DNA from: Hetaerina americana
Lineage: Eukaryota; Arthropoda; Insecta; Odonata; Calopterygidae
DNA length: 64,000 nucleotides
Reading direction: 5' to 3'
Assembly (NCBI GenBank): GCA_022747635.1
Contig: JAKTNV010000001.1
Location: forward strand, 44,804,946-44,868,945
Each line of letters starts with the position of its first letter. The stretch's first letter is position 1. Shown here piece after piece: positions 49,481 through 64,000 of the stretch. The position numbers were made by a program, and so were the translations under genes. The notes beneath the pieces are model-generated. The model did no database searches, was not told the origin of the DNA, and saw only the letters and a program-made list of their open reading frames with translations.

Positions 49481-52400
49481 GGGTATGATCCGTATTTAAT
49501 GATTACTTATCCTCCCTTTCAAATGATAAATGAATTATTTCTTATTGCTAAGTAATTTTAACAGTGATCGAAAGAACAGGAATTTAGGTTATATCAACTG
49601 AGCAAGAGAGAAACGGGAATCAAAATAAATTTACTTTGGCTACACTTTTTCTAATCGTAAGGCAATGAAATAGAAGCTTCCATCTATACCTTTTTTCTCT
49701 TAAAGTTCTAAATATAACCAAGACTTTTCAATTGAGTAAGAGAAGCTGTATGCTGAAAAAATTAAAAAATGAGGTTGAAAGCATGATTTTTTGCTAAAAG
49801 AAATTTATTTCAATGAGGTTTAAACTACCAAGGGCTTCCCTGAAGACAGCCTGCTTCATTTTGGAAAAGGTTCTTAAAAATACTTTCTGGCACGTGGCTT
49901 ACTTTTTGTCGACTTAGTTAGCTGATCAAAATATGAAAATTCTTCCGTATCAGTGTCTGTAATTCATAAGTTAGTGCTATAATTATAAGGTAATGATATG
50001 CATACTAATCTAGATGCATTTGAACTCAATCTCCTCGATGACTTATTTATTTTAATATGTAGAAAGGAATATTTTGTGCTCTGCTGTTTGGGGCTTAGCA
50101 GTTCATGAGCGCGTAGTACTAGAAACCATAAATGACCAATCCTTAGCCAATAGTCTCTTGTTGAAATAATAATTCTTTTCAGTTTCTACCGTCATACCCC
50201 GGGCAAGCATTGGTTTTAGAATTTGCTCGCCTAATGAGTTAAAAATTTATTTTTTGTGCGAACCTAAGTCCAAAATTCTGCAAGTAATTGACTTACGAGG
50301 TGCATCAAATACGATTGACTCGTATTTGATGGTGGTGTGATGACTAAACTCAGCGTATGCTCTGTACGTGTGTCATCAGTCCATGATGTGCCATAAATCT
50401 AGTTGTCACTCTCCTAGTGTACCCTTTTTATTGACATTAAAATACCTACATTCTCCAATCCCAATCTGACATGGATATCTTGTTATAATTAACGTTTTAT
50501 TCCTATGAGAAGGTTCTAAAATTTTAATGCGTAAATTTTAAATAAGCTTCACTGAGCCAACTTAAAAATGCCAAATTTCTTGATGCTCTTCGGACTTCTA
50601 CAATAAATATTGAATAGAGCACATTTAAACTACCGAGTATGGGTGGAATGCTTACTGCCAAGAGCCAAATATTTTTTGCTCGTATAATCGGATCGTGCTC
50701 GGATTATAAAATATATTTACTGTGCAGTTTTTGGATGACATTACTCAACCAATACTTACCAAAAAGGAATATATATGGATTTAATAAACAGGCTTGGTTG
50801 TTAACAACCACAAATACGAATACCCTGTCTGTAATAGAGGAAATGTCGAGAAATTATGGACATATGAGTAGGAAATATGACCTTTTTTATATTTTGTCAG
50901 GATTTGTGATTCCATGGCAAATCATAGAAATGCGTATCAATCAGGTTTCCCGGAATATTTCTTTTGATAAAATAATTATTCCTTGATTATTTTAAGTAAG
51001 ATACTATATTACACGGTCCTTTTTCCAGCCTATGATAAATTTCTGAGTACTTATTCTAAGATTGGGAAAAAATCGAAACCCCTGATAAAAAGGCTTAAGA
51101 TTATACAAAATATTCAAGTCTTCCGGGATTTCCTCGAGTTGGTCCATAGTGAAGGGACAATAGTTTCACCAGCGTTACAGTTGGAGTCTTCAGTGAGGAG
51201 GAAATCCCAAAAGACTTAAATCTCCAATAGCATCACACCGCGAAGCCTTCCCAAGTAATTGGCATAATACTGTTTGCTGAAATTCAACGTTAAAATGTCT
51301 CAGTATTAACCTCATTACTAACAAAAATTTTCAAAATTTTCTTCCAACAGAATTAATTAACATTTCAGCATAATTTAGGAGTCGTTACGACTCTCTTTTT
51401 TTTCGCCCATTTACCTTGGGTTATCCTTAACTGATCGGAGTTGACTTGGTTGGCACGAATGGAATGCACTACGTAGCTTGCAGTTGACGGCTTTTATTTG
51501 ACCGTGGCCACACTTGACTCGGAGAACTAACTGAATGCCCCTGCGGAGTCATAGCCACAGCAATTCACCAATTATTTTGTATGAATTTAAGCCTGATTAT
51601 TCCTAAAAATGTTAGAATAATCTGCTATTACCTTATCATTTGCCTATTACTATTAACTACCTGCTTTCAAAACCGTAATTATATAATATTTGGATATCAA
51701 ATCGATATTAACTTAACAGGGAATCATTTTAAGTCCTTAGAGGAAATTGTTCGGATTGTTTCTCTAACACTGAACTGAAATAGTTTTTTACTCCGCCTTC
51801 TACTCGTTTTATATTCTTTCGAATCCGTGAGTCTTTCATGTGATTATCGTTCAGAGAGAACGATAAACTCATGGGTGCCGGAATGTGAGTGAAAGGTTTT
51901 GAGAGACTGTTAGTTAGAGATAGGTCCTGGTCCAAAGGATTCATAAAAGCGCAACAGTTACGTGTGCAGAGGTTCTGAATTTTTAGTGACTATGAGGTAG
52001 AAGGGACCCTGCGCTGCAGGCCAAGTGGGGAGTCCAAGCCAAGCCTTGGCAGGTTAAGGACCTAGCGCAAGGCAAGGAGAGGCCGTAGTATTTTCACTTC
52101 ATATAGTTTGTTGAATGGTAAGCTTATTTTTTTTACTTTCACCGCTTGTGCGTAAGTTTACTTTTCATTGATTTGTCTCCCGCCAACGTATCTATTTTGA
52201 ATACCGTGGAAATACGGTTAGCTTTGTAATCATTGCACGAGGTAATCGCTACTTGTGTTACTGTTGCAGTCGGAAGCTGATTCCCGTCCGAGTATAGCTA
52301 TTGACGCATTTCCACAAAATGTTATCAATCATGTGATTGAGAGAGAGTCTCACTTCCTTTGGTGTTGGAGACAATTTGAAGCGGGAATTCAGGAATAATC

Positions 52401-54239
52401 TAGTTCTGCTAGTTTGAAATACAGCGTAGACGTTTGTTGTTGCATTATTCGTGGCAAACAATCATTTTATAAGTATAATGATCAATGGGTGGAACAATTT
52501 TAAGTTCTGGAAAGGCTGAATAATATGAGGATTTCTTAACATGATATCTTTCAAAAATAATTAAAGTAAATGGAAAAATCTGGAAAAATTTTAGCTGGTT
52601 TACTTCTAGTGGGCATGGTTATTTCTTCTCGGGAAACGTCCTTGACCGATATGAAATCACCATTGCTTTGATTGCCATTGATTTACTTAAACTTATATTC
52701 CTCTAACATGTCCATAGCATGCTTAATAATTTTTAAATTACATTTTTAATTTAGCATTTTTATGACACTATCTTGAAGCTATCAATTTTAATAGTTTAGT
52801 CGATGCAACATTTTTGAAGTCATTTGTACTCTTATATTGGCTCTGAGATCATGTGTCAGTTGAGAATCTTGATTATTCTAAATAGAACCCAAAAAAAGGT
52901 TTGATTTGCAACTGGAGCCAGAAAAATATTTCCTCGTCTAACTTATATATACCTGAGATTGACTCTTAAATATATGAAACCTAGAATATAATAACTTTCT
53001 ACGCAATATATTATCTAAAAATGAGCTACATTTCGTTATGAAATTCCGAGATTATCGAGATTTTTCATTTCTATGGAATAAGTATTTTAGTAATTTTTTG
53101 GCTACTCTGTAAATAAAAAAGGGGAAAAATCCCTTCTATGAAAAGCATAGCAGCCGTTTCTTCCTTCCTAAAAAGAAATCCTTTTAATCTAATTTGTCTA
53201 TCTTTATTTCTGATTGCAATTAACCTTTGACTCCCGGTACCAAATGTCGCGGTATATTCACAAGCTGCTTTATTAAAAGCACCCCAGTTATATTTTTTTG
53301 AAAATCTCCCGTCAAGCTAATTGACTCTCGAGGTCTGCAAGTTGACTCTCGTACGTCTGTCTGCTTTGCAGTTTCTAAACGATCTTGACGTTCAGCCTGT
53401 TCGCTTCACCGCAATTTAGACTGCTCCGCTGTCTCCGTGGCCCTCGGAAACGCTTGACGTTCGGTTCGTCTTCGTTGCTCAGCGGGAGTTGAAGTTTCTG
53501 ACCTCCCCGAGCAATTTTCATCTCTCAAGCTTAACAGGAGTTATGAGAAAGGTTGAATTTGCCATATTCAGTCAAATTGATCTGAAGACTCTTGATGGAA
53601 TTGAACCATGTATAAAACAAGCAGCCAAGCTCACATGAATCCCATTCGAAAGCAAACGAAAATAGTGACTAAGCTGTCATTCAGGTGATTGATAGTCATT
53701 TTCAAAGGTTCTAGGTGGCATAAAACTGAATAAATTACCAAGTAAAAGGGAATACTTTTCCTTGATCTAACTTTCACAAGATTTGAGGTTTTACATCCTT
53801 TACTGCACGAATTAAATTTTTTAATGTTTATAATTTGTCAAAACTGTAATGGTGTCATGCTTAGAATCATATTGAAATGATGGTACTGATTAAACATAAC
53901 GGAGGCGTACTTAAACTAACAGAAGGGTTCAAGGTTATGTTAATTTTTTTCGTAAATCGAAACATCACATTTAAAACTTTTACTAATTAATGATAAAATT
54001 ATGTAACTTAAGCTAATACTTACTTTATTTTTGAAAAAGTAACTCTTATTCAACTTTAACCGTAAAAAAATCCTATTCAAATCATTATTGTGACCTTTTT
54101 TTTAGTTCTTTCGTTCCATTACTTTCACCTTGGGTTCACCTTTCACCACTTGGGCTTTAAAATTGATGTTGCTGTCGGTGCTTTTACAAAAATCATTTTC
54201 AAAAGATTTTAGTTGCCTAAATAGTTAAGAGAACCGTTT
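49481..54239. other. AT-rich non-coding DNA
   Basis: It includes a 12-bp perfect hairpin at 50303-50331 and modest GC-richer bits at 51380-51560, 51960-52090 and 53320-53530, none assignable. No gene is recognised. Confidence 0.5.
50303..50331. repeat. 12-bp perfect hairpin
   Basis: catcaaatacga, loop ttgac, tcgtatttgatg. Nothing adjacent ties it to a function. Confidence 0.85.
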
Positions 54240-54820
54240 TTCAAGACGCAGTGTGAGGAAGGGGTGAAGGAGGAGGAGGGAATTGGAATAAGGCGAAGGA
54301 GGTTTGGGGGCGTCTCTCTGCCTCGCTGCCAGGACGTTGAAGCAGTCGTGGCCAAGAGGATGATGGCACTAGGAGCGCCCTTGTTCCCTGCCTCTCGTCC
54401 ACCGGCGACCTCAAAGACCGAAACATCCCGTAGCTTAATTGACCGTAACCAAGCAACGAAATGGAGTAATACAGGTAAGGGGGTTGGGCGAGGCGGTTTC
54501 AAGAAGGGATAATGAAGGAGCGAAGGGAAGAAGTGGAAGAGGAGAAGAGTGAAAATGCTGGGGGGGACGAGTTGGGAGTAACTTCTATGTCCGTGTGCTG
54601 TGATGCTCTTACCTCGACCACAGTGAAGAATATAACTGAGTAACCAAATTTCCGCCTTTATCGCAAAGCAGGAGGGAGAGAAAATAGGTGAGAAGACAGG
54701 GGGGCTGAGGAAAGAGAGGATGGGATGGCTCAGAGGGTGAATATGGAGGGGAAAGAGTGGATGGGAGAGATTTTGCCATCTTATATGCCTCTGTCCTATG
54801 CCTTCTCACTCCCTCTTGTC
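54240..54820. other. Purine-rich (G/A on plus strand) island
   Basis: G- and A-rich runs give overlapping frames on both strands (for example 54209-54502 minus, 54264-54512 plus), as expected from bias. No domain is recognised. It turns C/T-rich near 54780-54870. Confidence 0.5.
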
Positions 54821-57589
54821 TCTCATGGTGCCACTTCCGTTTCACCTTTCCCGCACTTCACCAACCTGCGAGACTACAGCAGTGTGACACAGGTGTATCT
54901 CCGTTGTTATATAAGATGAAGGTGAGATGCTGGGAAGAAAGGGACAGATATTTCTCCTTAACATTTGAGAAGGTAGAACTTGTCTGCCGCAAGCCCTTTC
55001 ACTCTCTTTAAGTACGTACAAACGTCAGTGAAAGTTCTAAGCATCGTAAGATACGTACACATTATTTAAAAGTACATTTTAAAAACTTAATTTAAACATG
55101 GACGGATAAAAATGACATTCACTTTTATTCTTCAATGCTTCGACATGATCATGCTGACTATGTGATATTTGAACGAAGAAGAACATAAAGACGGCATGAC
55201 CAGCGAAACGTAAAAATATACATGTACGTAAAAATGTTTCTTTTTTTGCATGCATTCATGCTACTTTTACTTTGTACTGTACATAGGTATAAACACTCGC
55301 ATACGTACATACACATGAAAATACCCACACACACACACATACTTATAAATGAGTTACTGATCTTACTCAGATGAAGGTTGCGCATTTCCGTATCGGGTCC
55401 CATTTTTCTTGTAATATTTTTGAAAACTTAATTACGCACTGATCCTGATAATATGGTGGTGATTGAATTAGTTTCTAAAATTTTCATAGATATTAGTAAA
55501 TATCTTATTAGTAAGTTGATAAACCCGAAGGATTTGCTTTAAGATTAATACATAATCCAAATATTTTTACTACATGAATCAATCAGCTTTGGTCTCGAAT
55601 TTTATGTTCAAAATTGTTTATTATAAAAGCTAATTAGTATTTGTTTACGCATTTACTATTTGTTTATTTTCCCTCACTTTTATGTTAAATATTAGTCCTT
55701 TAGTTAGGAGTCAATGAAAGGTGCTAAATCTAGGATTGAATATACTATATAGTATGCACAGTAGATTTAGTTTGGTTTATCTTCTCTGTTTTACTATTAA
55801 CTGTTGTCCTAATGGAGAAAGTCCATTAGTTTAAGGCATCCGAAATAGTATGGATGAATGGTGATAGAGGAATAGTGAAAACGGCGCGCGGAACCTTTCG
55901 GCTTTTGTCCCGAAACACCATTTATTTCCAGTCTGCCGGTGTGGATTCATTGTTTCAAGCTTTATAGCCGTGAGAGACATGCGTCTCCCCCCTTTTTTTT
56001 ACAGAAGCCAATGTTTTATTGCACGCGGCGCCGAATCGATCGTCTTTTGCCCCAAGTTTTAAAGCCTAAAAACTCTTGTAAAAAAAACAATGGAAAAAAT
56101 CGTGTGGCAGGGAAACAATTGCTTCATAGGGGTAGAACCAAAAGAGTATTAAAAGCGGAAAAGACTTAATTTGGAGCATACAATATAAAGGGGGATACCC
56201 ATGCTCCCGTCGTTTCCCTTTGGAGGAAAACCGCTACTCAGGAATTGAGTGGTGTAATTAGTCTTTGACTCTGTTCCTTAATGCGTAACTATTTTACCCT
56301 ATTGTGGAAAGTTCATGGTTATATAATTTAAACGATTAAAGCTTAAACTAACTACAGGGTAACCTTTGCTTCTGCTCCGCATAGGCTAGAGCTCCTGGTA
56401 CTTTCTATCATTATTCAAATGTTTCAAAAATTCCTAATTTGCCCATCTCTACCTAACTTACCAACCGTCCAATCTATAATGAGACACTTAAAAATTCCGC
56501 CCTTCCTCTCTATCCACCCCTTTATACACGATTTACCATTGAATGTTCTCTACCACTTTACCTTTTTCCATTATAATATTTCTCCATTTTTCTATCTGCA
56601 TTTCATTCTATTATCAGACCTGATTTATTTCTCCTTGCTTTTGTAGCCAGGTTTCTGTTTTAGTTAAGTTCTGTAGGACCTTCAAATTTTGTTCATTTTC
56701 TAAATGGCAGTACCATGAGCCAATAATCATCGATCTTTATTTTAAAATCTTTATCACTGTTTTTTCTGGCTCTTGATACATATTCCTTACCATCAGTCAG
56801 CTATATTTTAATGACAATAATTAATCATCCTGAATAATTGTGCACTTCTTTGTCAATTTTTAGACATTATAACACTTAAATATAAGAATTGGAGAATTTT
56901 TTCTGATTAATTTAATCACAAAATAATTCCCAATTTCTTCTTTGATAGGTATGTAATTTTTTTTGGAAAGTACTCATAGTTAGAAAATTTTATCTATCTG
57001 TAAGAACCGTCAGATATGCCAAGGTTTTATTTAATGTTGGTGTAAAATTTTGGCAGGGTAACAAACATTGGCGAGAAACTTATACACGAGGAAAACATAT
57101 CTCAGATGAAGAAATTATTTGGCTGGTAGTGCTTGATTGATTGAGATATAGGTTCATTAATATTTTTGTAAAACATAATTTCAGCAGTTTCCATTCGGAT
57201 GATACGTTGATGCTCTAAAAACAACTTAAAGCGCAGTAGCCAGTAAGATGCCGTCGGAAAAGAAAATGATAAATACGAATTTACCTACGTATTCAGAAAA
57301 GACGGATACCTAGGTAAAACTCTAGCTATATTAAATTGTTATTCAAGAATTGAACACAATGAAGGTGAATAATTCCATTGACAACAGTTCAGTTATATAC
57401 TCTCGTTCACTATTACATAGCGTACTCACAAGCGCATGGATATAAACAGGTAATTCTTCTATCACAATGTCTTTATTATGACAACCTTTATTCTCTCTAT
57501 TCAGAAAATGGAGTCTTCAAAAACGAAATTGCAACTTTGGTGACTAATTATGTCATAGCACCCAATTAGCGATAACATCTTTTGGTAAG
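54821..57589. other. Mostly AT-rich non-coding DNA
   Basis: A short CA-repeat-like stretch is listed separately. No gene is recognised. Confidence 0.5.
55326..55340. repeat. Short (CA)n tract
   Basis: About seven CA units inside a wider ACATAC-rich segment (55295-55345). Confidence 0.8.
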
Positions 57590-58010
57590 GCCTGGGGCAA
57601 GGGAGGATGGAGTGGGATGAGGCTAGGAAGGCAAGTCATGGGTAAGCAATGGGAGGAGCTAGGAGGACGGACTTGGGAGTGAATTATCTTCACGGATGAA
57701 TGCTCAAGCCCTCGGCATCAGCATCCTGGGGAAAGTAACACCGCCTGGCTGCCCCGTGCCCCAGCGATACCCTCTCTCTCCCTCTACCGAGTTCCCAGCT
57801 CCCGCTCCCTCGCCGTCCCCATGTGCTTCAAAAACCCCTTCTGTTTCTCCCTTCCCGTTTCGCTACCCTGCTTCTCTTTGGATTCTTAAATTGTCCTCTC
57901 TCCGCTCTCGTCCATTACGTACGGTTCGTTATATTCCCCTTCTCGTGGTTGCATTTCCGTAGTGGATGGTTTCACCTTGTTCAACTCTGGATGAAATCTT
58001 CATCATAGGA
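57590..58010. other. GC-rich island, purine then pyrimidine rich
   Basis: 57590-57690 is G/A-rich and 57695-57960 is C/T-rich, with an 88-codon frame (57696-57962) rich in Pro and Ser. I read the frame as compositional. Confidence 0.45.
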
Positions 58011-61000
58011 CTCCCACACTTGTGAGCATGTGTGACTACTTGAAACATATGCTCGGAAATTATCCTATGCCATATCCACCGTATTTAATTACTTACTGGA
58101 ACGTCATGTGATGCACACTTGGGTACTTTCGCGGTAAATGGAGGTTTCTTCTCATGAGAAATTTATCTACTGGTAATGGTTTTGTTTCAATCAGCGCTCC
58201 TTACTATCTTTTACAGATTGATAATAAATAAAAATTGTATTTTTTCTCCATACAGCTAAAAATCTTATATAGATGAAACTCGTAACGTTTCTTTTAGTTT
58301 GCCTTCAATCATTCAATTGAACCAATGAATGGAATTTGCAAAGAGAAATTAAAGGATACTGTGAGACTTATACGAAATGAACCGTTTATCAATCTAAATA
58401 TAAGATTTTCTCTCATAATATTTCGAAAAATTCAATTATTTAATTTATTGGACAAACTTAATTCTTTATTAGTTTTACCATTATGGGTGATATTGCCTCC
58501 ATAGCCATACAAATTTCCATTTTTCACAATTAAATGCTAATAAGGGGCTTAGTTTTACAATACTAATTAATGGGTAACTCTCCTCTTTAGGTCTTTGAAT
58601 TTTGAATTTTGTTGAAGTCGATATTATTAGATCAATTGTTTGTGTGAATGTTTAAAACATATAGAAAGTTGCGGAACATGTAAAACCTCAGTTGATTTTT
58701 AATTTGATGAAATTAATATGAATTATATTATTGTAATTTATTAAATATTTTGCTACGACTGTCGGTACTGGAAGTGAAGATTCATACATTTTATTTAATA
58801 AATTAGTGTTAGAGAAACAGTAAAAGCTAGTATGTTCATGTTTTTATTTTCTGGCCCTCAGTAACAGCCTCTGAACTTGCATTTAATTGCAATTGGACTA
58901 ACATCAAACAACTTGATGTTTGTGGTGGCTTAACAAAACTCTCTTGAAGTTCATTAAACGAAGAACACAATCCATTTTCCACTGTTCTTTATTTTAGGAA
59001 CAATCATTTACTCTCTTGAAGTTTATTTATCTCATACTACTGTTTGGTGCCGATAATGAAAATCACACAAAAGTCGAGTCCACCCGTTTCTCATTTACTC
59101 TAGTAAGTTCTAAGCTAAAATTTCTGGATTCACTGGAGAAATGTATCAAAACAATACTGGAAAACCATTCCACGGAACTACTCTCAACGATACTAAAACA
59201 TGAAAGACAAAATCATACCATCAAATTGCAGATATTCATTTCGAGTATGGGTTGAGTAACTTGTTAAAGGTTTGTTTTGTACACAAATATATTCAAAATA
59301 TTATTTCAAAAAGATAAATCAGTTAACTGATATAATAAGTGTGCTATTAATTGGAAACAAGGTGTTTAGACGTTGAGGTGGGAAACTACCCAGAGGGTAG
59401 TAAATTTTTATTATTCTTCAATTATTAATAAAGTTATTCTTTCTCAGACATAAAGTTATTACGAAAATATTAATTCCTAGTTTTTTATTTATACATTGTT
59501 AATGAATGAAAATCATGTGGATTATAGATTATTGATATTTTAGGGAAGTTGTTCGCATCAATATTTTATGGAAAGAAATTTGAGTATGTTCTTATTAACA
59601 TACGGGTCTCTTCAAACATGTGGTGGCAAGGCTTCTTACATTTGGCATCAATATCTGTCTCTCTAATTCATCCTTTGTATTCAAAACGTGGCTATGCTCA
59701 GCATTTGATTTTTGCTCTTGTGGTGAATTTATTTTTTAACCAATTGCCGGGAACCTCTAATTACTAAATGCAATTGAAGTCCTTCTAAACGTGGCTTCAA
59801 AAAGGATGACAAATACGCTGAAGTTAACCCTCGTTCCTAGTTCAAACAATCACCTTTTTTCTATTTTACCTTTTGATGCTAAGCCTCACTCTCATCAGGG
59901 AAAACTCCGTAAAATATTGGGGAAACGGGTAGCTTCTGGTAATGGAATCTGAGGGGAGCAGAAGTAACTTACGGATGAAAAAGACAAACACAGAAGCTGT
60001 GTTCGAAATGTACAGTGTGTTAACGAAAATCGTTTCTTACTTTAGGATCATTTTTGGGTACGTTACTCACGCTCTCGTTCGCTTTCTATTTTAAGCTAAA
60101 GTTTAATCCCACACATTCTATGGCAGAGAAACTTTCGAGTGAAGAGTGGCGCGTGGGGTTCATTGGATTGGAAACTATTGTGCACAGTTATTGGACTCTT
60201 GACTAATGTCTCTACTAGTTTTTGCCTATAGCCCACTTTACTGTTCAGTTAATACTTTAATACACAGTAGATTTAATCAATCATGAAATATTTACATACA
60301 TTTTAATTGAATCACCGAAGATGTGCATTGATGTTTTACTAAGTGATCGCTGTTTGCTTCATCTCACCGTATGATAAAATGTAATCCATTTTCATTTCAA
60401 GAGAAGAAATTTGAATTACTTCCATTTCATTCAGAATTTGGTTAACAGAATTTAGACTTTAGGAATTCGGTTTATGTGTCGCCGTGTTAAAAGTTGGCTA
60501 ATATTTATAAATTCTGAACCGACTGATATGGTGATAATGAAGGTGATTATCGATATCCATTAGGAAGAAATACAAATATTTTCTAGGTATTTTTTTGAAA
60601 TATTTTCACCTGTTAATTCTTTCATAGTTATAGGTTTAACGCGTACAAAGATAGCATACATTTATTTTGTAAGTTTACTTTTCCCTTTTTGTTGAAAAAT
60701 ATTTTTTTCAAAACATTCATTCTGTACTCCTCTTCACTTTGATTTATAATGGGCATGCTACTTTACTGGGAGCGGTATTTAGAGGAGAAATGGCGAATTA
60801 AAATTCCTTAAATTACTTTCGTTTTTGAAGGGCAGTGGAAAATAAATTTAAAGACATTTGAAAGCATCCTCTAAGAGTTGACGGGCGTGTGTTCTTGTAA
60901 CATTCAGAGCTGATATTGGAGTTAAAGTGTTTAGGCTGATATAATTGTCTCCATTATTAGAATCATCTATTTTCTAAGAAATGGTTACATTGCTACCACA

Positions 61001-63639
61001 TTGTTACTTTTAAAATGTTAATGTGATCAGATGTTTAGGGTCAATTAGTATCGTGAAAGTCATTACGTCATTTTATTCCTTGCCCTTTAAGGTAAAATAG
61101 AGGATGCTGAATCACCACTCAAACACCTCTGTCGCTTGGAAACTGATAATTCCATCCTGCGTGAGACAGAATTCCATCTTGTGCTCTTTGTATTATCTTA
61201 TCCGCATAATTAGTGATCTAATCGAGTCGGGACTATTTTTGAAAAGCAAATGAAAAAGTTATTTAAAAAGTATTGAACTTCTACTATTTCTCTACAAGGA
61301 AAATCTAATGGAAATTAAAGAGACTAAGTTATTTTCTTCTCTTGAACGTCATCATGGGAAATCCTTTCCCAGACAAGTCAAGAGCGCCCGAGAATTAGGT
61401 GAAGACATTTTTGGAATTAGGTAATTTAAGGGTGAGTTTGGGAACTGAGAAATCAGAAATCAACTGAAATAATTATTATTGTTTGAAATAAAACGAAAAA
61501 TATTACTAGAATGGACATGGTAGCAGTTTTCCGTGATGTTTTTGGTATTAAAATAAAATCAAAGGAAGCTTAAGAGAGGAAAATAAGTGCGAATTGAAAA
61601 GTGGAAGGATTATTATAAGCATGATGTGATGAAGATTTTGAGTTGGGGAAAGGAAAAACAATTATTGAAAAAATAAAAGCGGTGTGGGTATTAAACAAGT
61701 AAGAGAAGGCGAGATCTTCAGTGCCAAAAGTTAGCTCGACACATGTAGAATTTGGGAAAAGGGTGAACGAAAAAATCATGACAAAGAGGTGCAAGAATCG
61801 AATGGATCGTAGTACATACGTTGGGAAGTATCCGTATGATTTGGAATTATATAGCAACATTAAGCATGGCAGATTAGACTAAAAATATTAAAAGCAGGAC
61901 AGAATATAATAAAAATAGTATTCGAAGTTGACATGAGCAGAATACTATGAGAGAGTTGACAGTTGTCTCTTATATATTTAAAGTTTTACATCGTTGAAAT
62001 TGTAAGAGGTCATTGAAATTGCTCGATATAGGCGTAAGAGTGACAGGAGTATTTGAAACTTCGGGTGAGGATGATTTACCTACTATATATCAGTAATCCA
62101 AGATATATTATGTTAGGTTGGAAATAATTAAGATTCATGTGTGAAATTGCGTGGATGAAGATAAATTATAAGTCTAATATCCAATCAAATCATCCAAATG
62201 TTATTAGACAATGCGGCAACGTGAGGTGGGATGATAAAAATTAGGAATAGAGAAGAAAGTTACGTATTTTGCTAATATTTATTTGATGATCGTATGAGAA
62301 ATATCTGAAAAGATTTAAAAAAGAATGGTGAACGATCTTTGGGCGTCTTGATTTAGAGAAAAAATAATATTAAAATTTTATTTCAAAGTATTCTCACTCG
62401 GTTTAGACACTTGACCTTCAAGGTTAGAGGATTAGCATTGGTAGGAAGTACAATAGAGATTCAGGTGTGATGTGGAATCGTACCATTTATGGCAGAAACA
62501 GAGAAAAACAATTGCAAATTTTCGTCATAGATTCTTGAATACCAAATATTAATTCGACGTACGACAACATTTAATAATGGTGTAGTGCACCGAAACTAGT
62601 CGATATTAAAGAACCTATTAAGTGGAGAATTGCAAGTGTTTTTCTCTGTTTATGTCATTGGTTTGAAGGTTTTTACATGTTATGGGAAAAACGGAGAAAA
62701 TGAGGGTGGTTGAAAAGAAAGATAAACGAGGAAGTTGAGAAGAGAAGGATTCGTGGTGGGACAGTTGCTGAAGTCTAAAAGAATAAATGGATAGATAACC
62801 TGATGTTAAAGTCTGTAGTGAGGAGATAACAGGGTAGAGTCGAAAAGAAAAGAAGAAGAGAGAATAAGAAGAAAACATACGACCATTCGGATCGAATGAT
62901 TTGGTCTGGAAAGCATGAGGAGCTAAAAATTGCATAAATGTTTTTTTAATTGAAGTATATATTTATAATATCATATAATACATGTTTTTCATAGTTTTTG
63001 AAAACAATTTTAAAGTTTGTGAAGGAATACTTACCAAAAATAATTAATAGCTTTCTTCCAGGGTTGATGTAAACAAATCATCACGTAGGTTAGAACAAAC
63101 CATTGATTCAAGCTGAAGAAATGCATCCCAGGATGATCCTAGCTTTGCCCTCTCTCTTTGTGCAAGGGCTATAAACGAATATTTTACCATTTGTGCATGT
63201 TTTTCTTTAGCAGCCCTTGTTAGTGGGCAAATAGTCTTAAAATGATTAAAGAGCTTCAATAATCTGTTCATATTTTAGGCTCTGAAACCCGAAATAACTA
63301 AAATATTTTAGAGAATGTGTATTAGAATATGACAAGTCATGTTGAAAGACAGCGGGTAATTAAAACTCCCTCAAATAGTTACAACATGTGAAAAAATCGA
63401 TGATCAAATAGGTACGCGTATGTAGGTATAGCTGAGGGTCCCACTTTTCTTTTGCTTTCTCAATTTAACCCTCCTGATCAGTTAGAATATTTTATTTTTA
63501 AATAAAGAATTATGAACAAATATTACTCAAAACTTTCTTTCTTTAAATAATAAAACTTTTCTCAATGAGTTTAAAGCTTATAGCCATCAACTAGTCTCGC
63601 ACTCACCCATTAATTTACTTTTCTTCAAACTAGTCGTGC
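58011..63639. other. AT-rich non-coding DNA, nothing recognised
   Basis: 61560-62940 is purine-rich on the plus strand with many stops and may be a decayed element. The minus frames 61570-61860 and 62618-62935 within it show no motif I know. Confidence 0.5.
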
Positions 63640-64000
63640 GGGGAAAAAAGGAGGCCAGCGCTTATCTGCATGCGATTACCTGCCAATAAAAGGAGAATAT
63701 TAATGTCGGACCGTTTGCCAGCGGAAACAGAGAAGCTAAGAAGTAGCGAAGGCAACAAAAAGAAAAAAAAAGAGATGCGGATATTAATTCACTTGCATAA
63801 ACAGGCGTTGAGGGGTGGTAGGAGGGTTGTGGGAAATCCTAGGAGTGAAGAGAAAACGAGGAGGATAATTTCCCAAGGAGACGTAAAAGGATGCAAAGAG
63901 TGTGCGCGGAAGGAGAGGAAGGATTGTTGGTGGAGGGAGGTACGAAGAGAAAGAGCAAGAAAACGGAGGCCAAAGGGACAAGAAGGGTGAAATTGCTATG
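63640..64000. other. Purine-rich island running to the window end
   Basis: G/A-rich plus strand giving a 106-codon Arg/Lys/Glu-rich frame (63670-63990), as expected from bias. It is cut by the window end, so a coding role cannot be excluded. Confidence 0.45.

Overview
This window looks like intergenic or intronic DNA from a large, AT-rich animal nuclear genome, most likely an arthropod (perhaps an insect); I cannot name the species. The basis is long AT-rich non-coding sequence, many (TA)n and (CA)n microsatellites, copies of one tRNA-derived SINE family, a decayed mariner transposase, a decayed LINE reverse transcriptase, and a decayed Penelope-like retroelement (PLE) with its terminal repeats. 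I found no intact host gene, rRNA or convincing tRNA gene. Nearly all short open frames are chance frames in AT-rich, TA-repeat or pyrimidine-rich sequence.

Layout. 1-5.3 kb is AT-rich and holds a mariner transposase relic (about 585-1325, minus strand). 5.35-6.53 kb is a strongly pyrimidine-rich island. 6.5-21.6 kb is mostly featureless AT-rich sequence with a few GC-richer patches, one SINE (15.6-15.8 kb) and a small perfect hairpin. 21.6-25.7 kb is a dense retroelement cluster: a PLE starting at a (TA)n tract with its tail, GIY-YIG and reverse transcriptase relics, inverted SINE fragments, a LINE reverse transcriptase fragment, a fold-back element with tRNA-like promoter boxes, and a SINE. 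27.65-29.05 kb holds a second PLE tail between two (TA)n tracts, split by a 986-bp insertion with a 15-bp target duplication. That insertion is almost entirely a near-perfect inverted repeat (arms of about 464 bp, 30-nt loop), and each arm carries a hammerhead-ribozyme-like core. 32.7-33.1 kb has a SINE inside TA-rich repeats. 46.26-46.37 kb is a (TA)n tract, followed at 46.79-46.94 kb by an old SINE relic. At 48.23-48.28 kb on the minus strand there is a hammerhead with every core position matching consensus. The rest, to 64 kb, is AT-rich spacer with scattered purine- or pyrimidine-rich islands.

How the parts fit. The main signal is the PLE/hammerhead association. PLE terminal repeats are known to carry hammerhead motifs. 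Here I see one consensus hammerhead, one mirrored pair inside a long palindrome, and two degraded relics, each altered at the same core position, in tails whose outer end joins a (TA)n tract. The SINEs have RNA polymerase III-type promoter boxes and must have been moved by a partner LINE; the LINE fragment seen here is not shown to be that partner.
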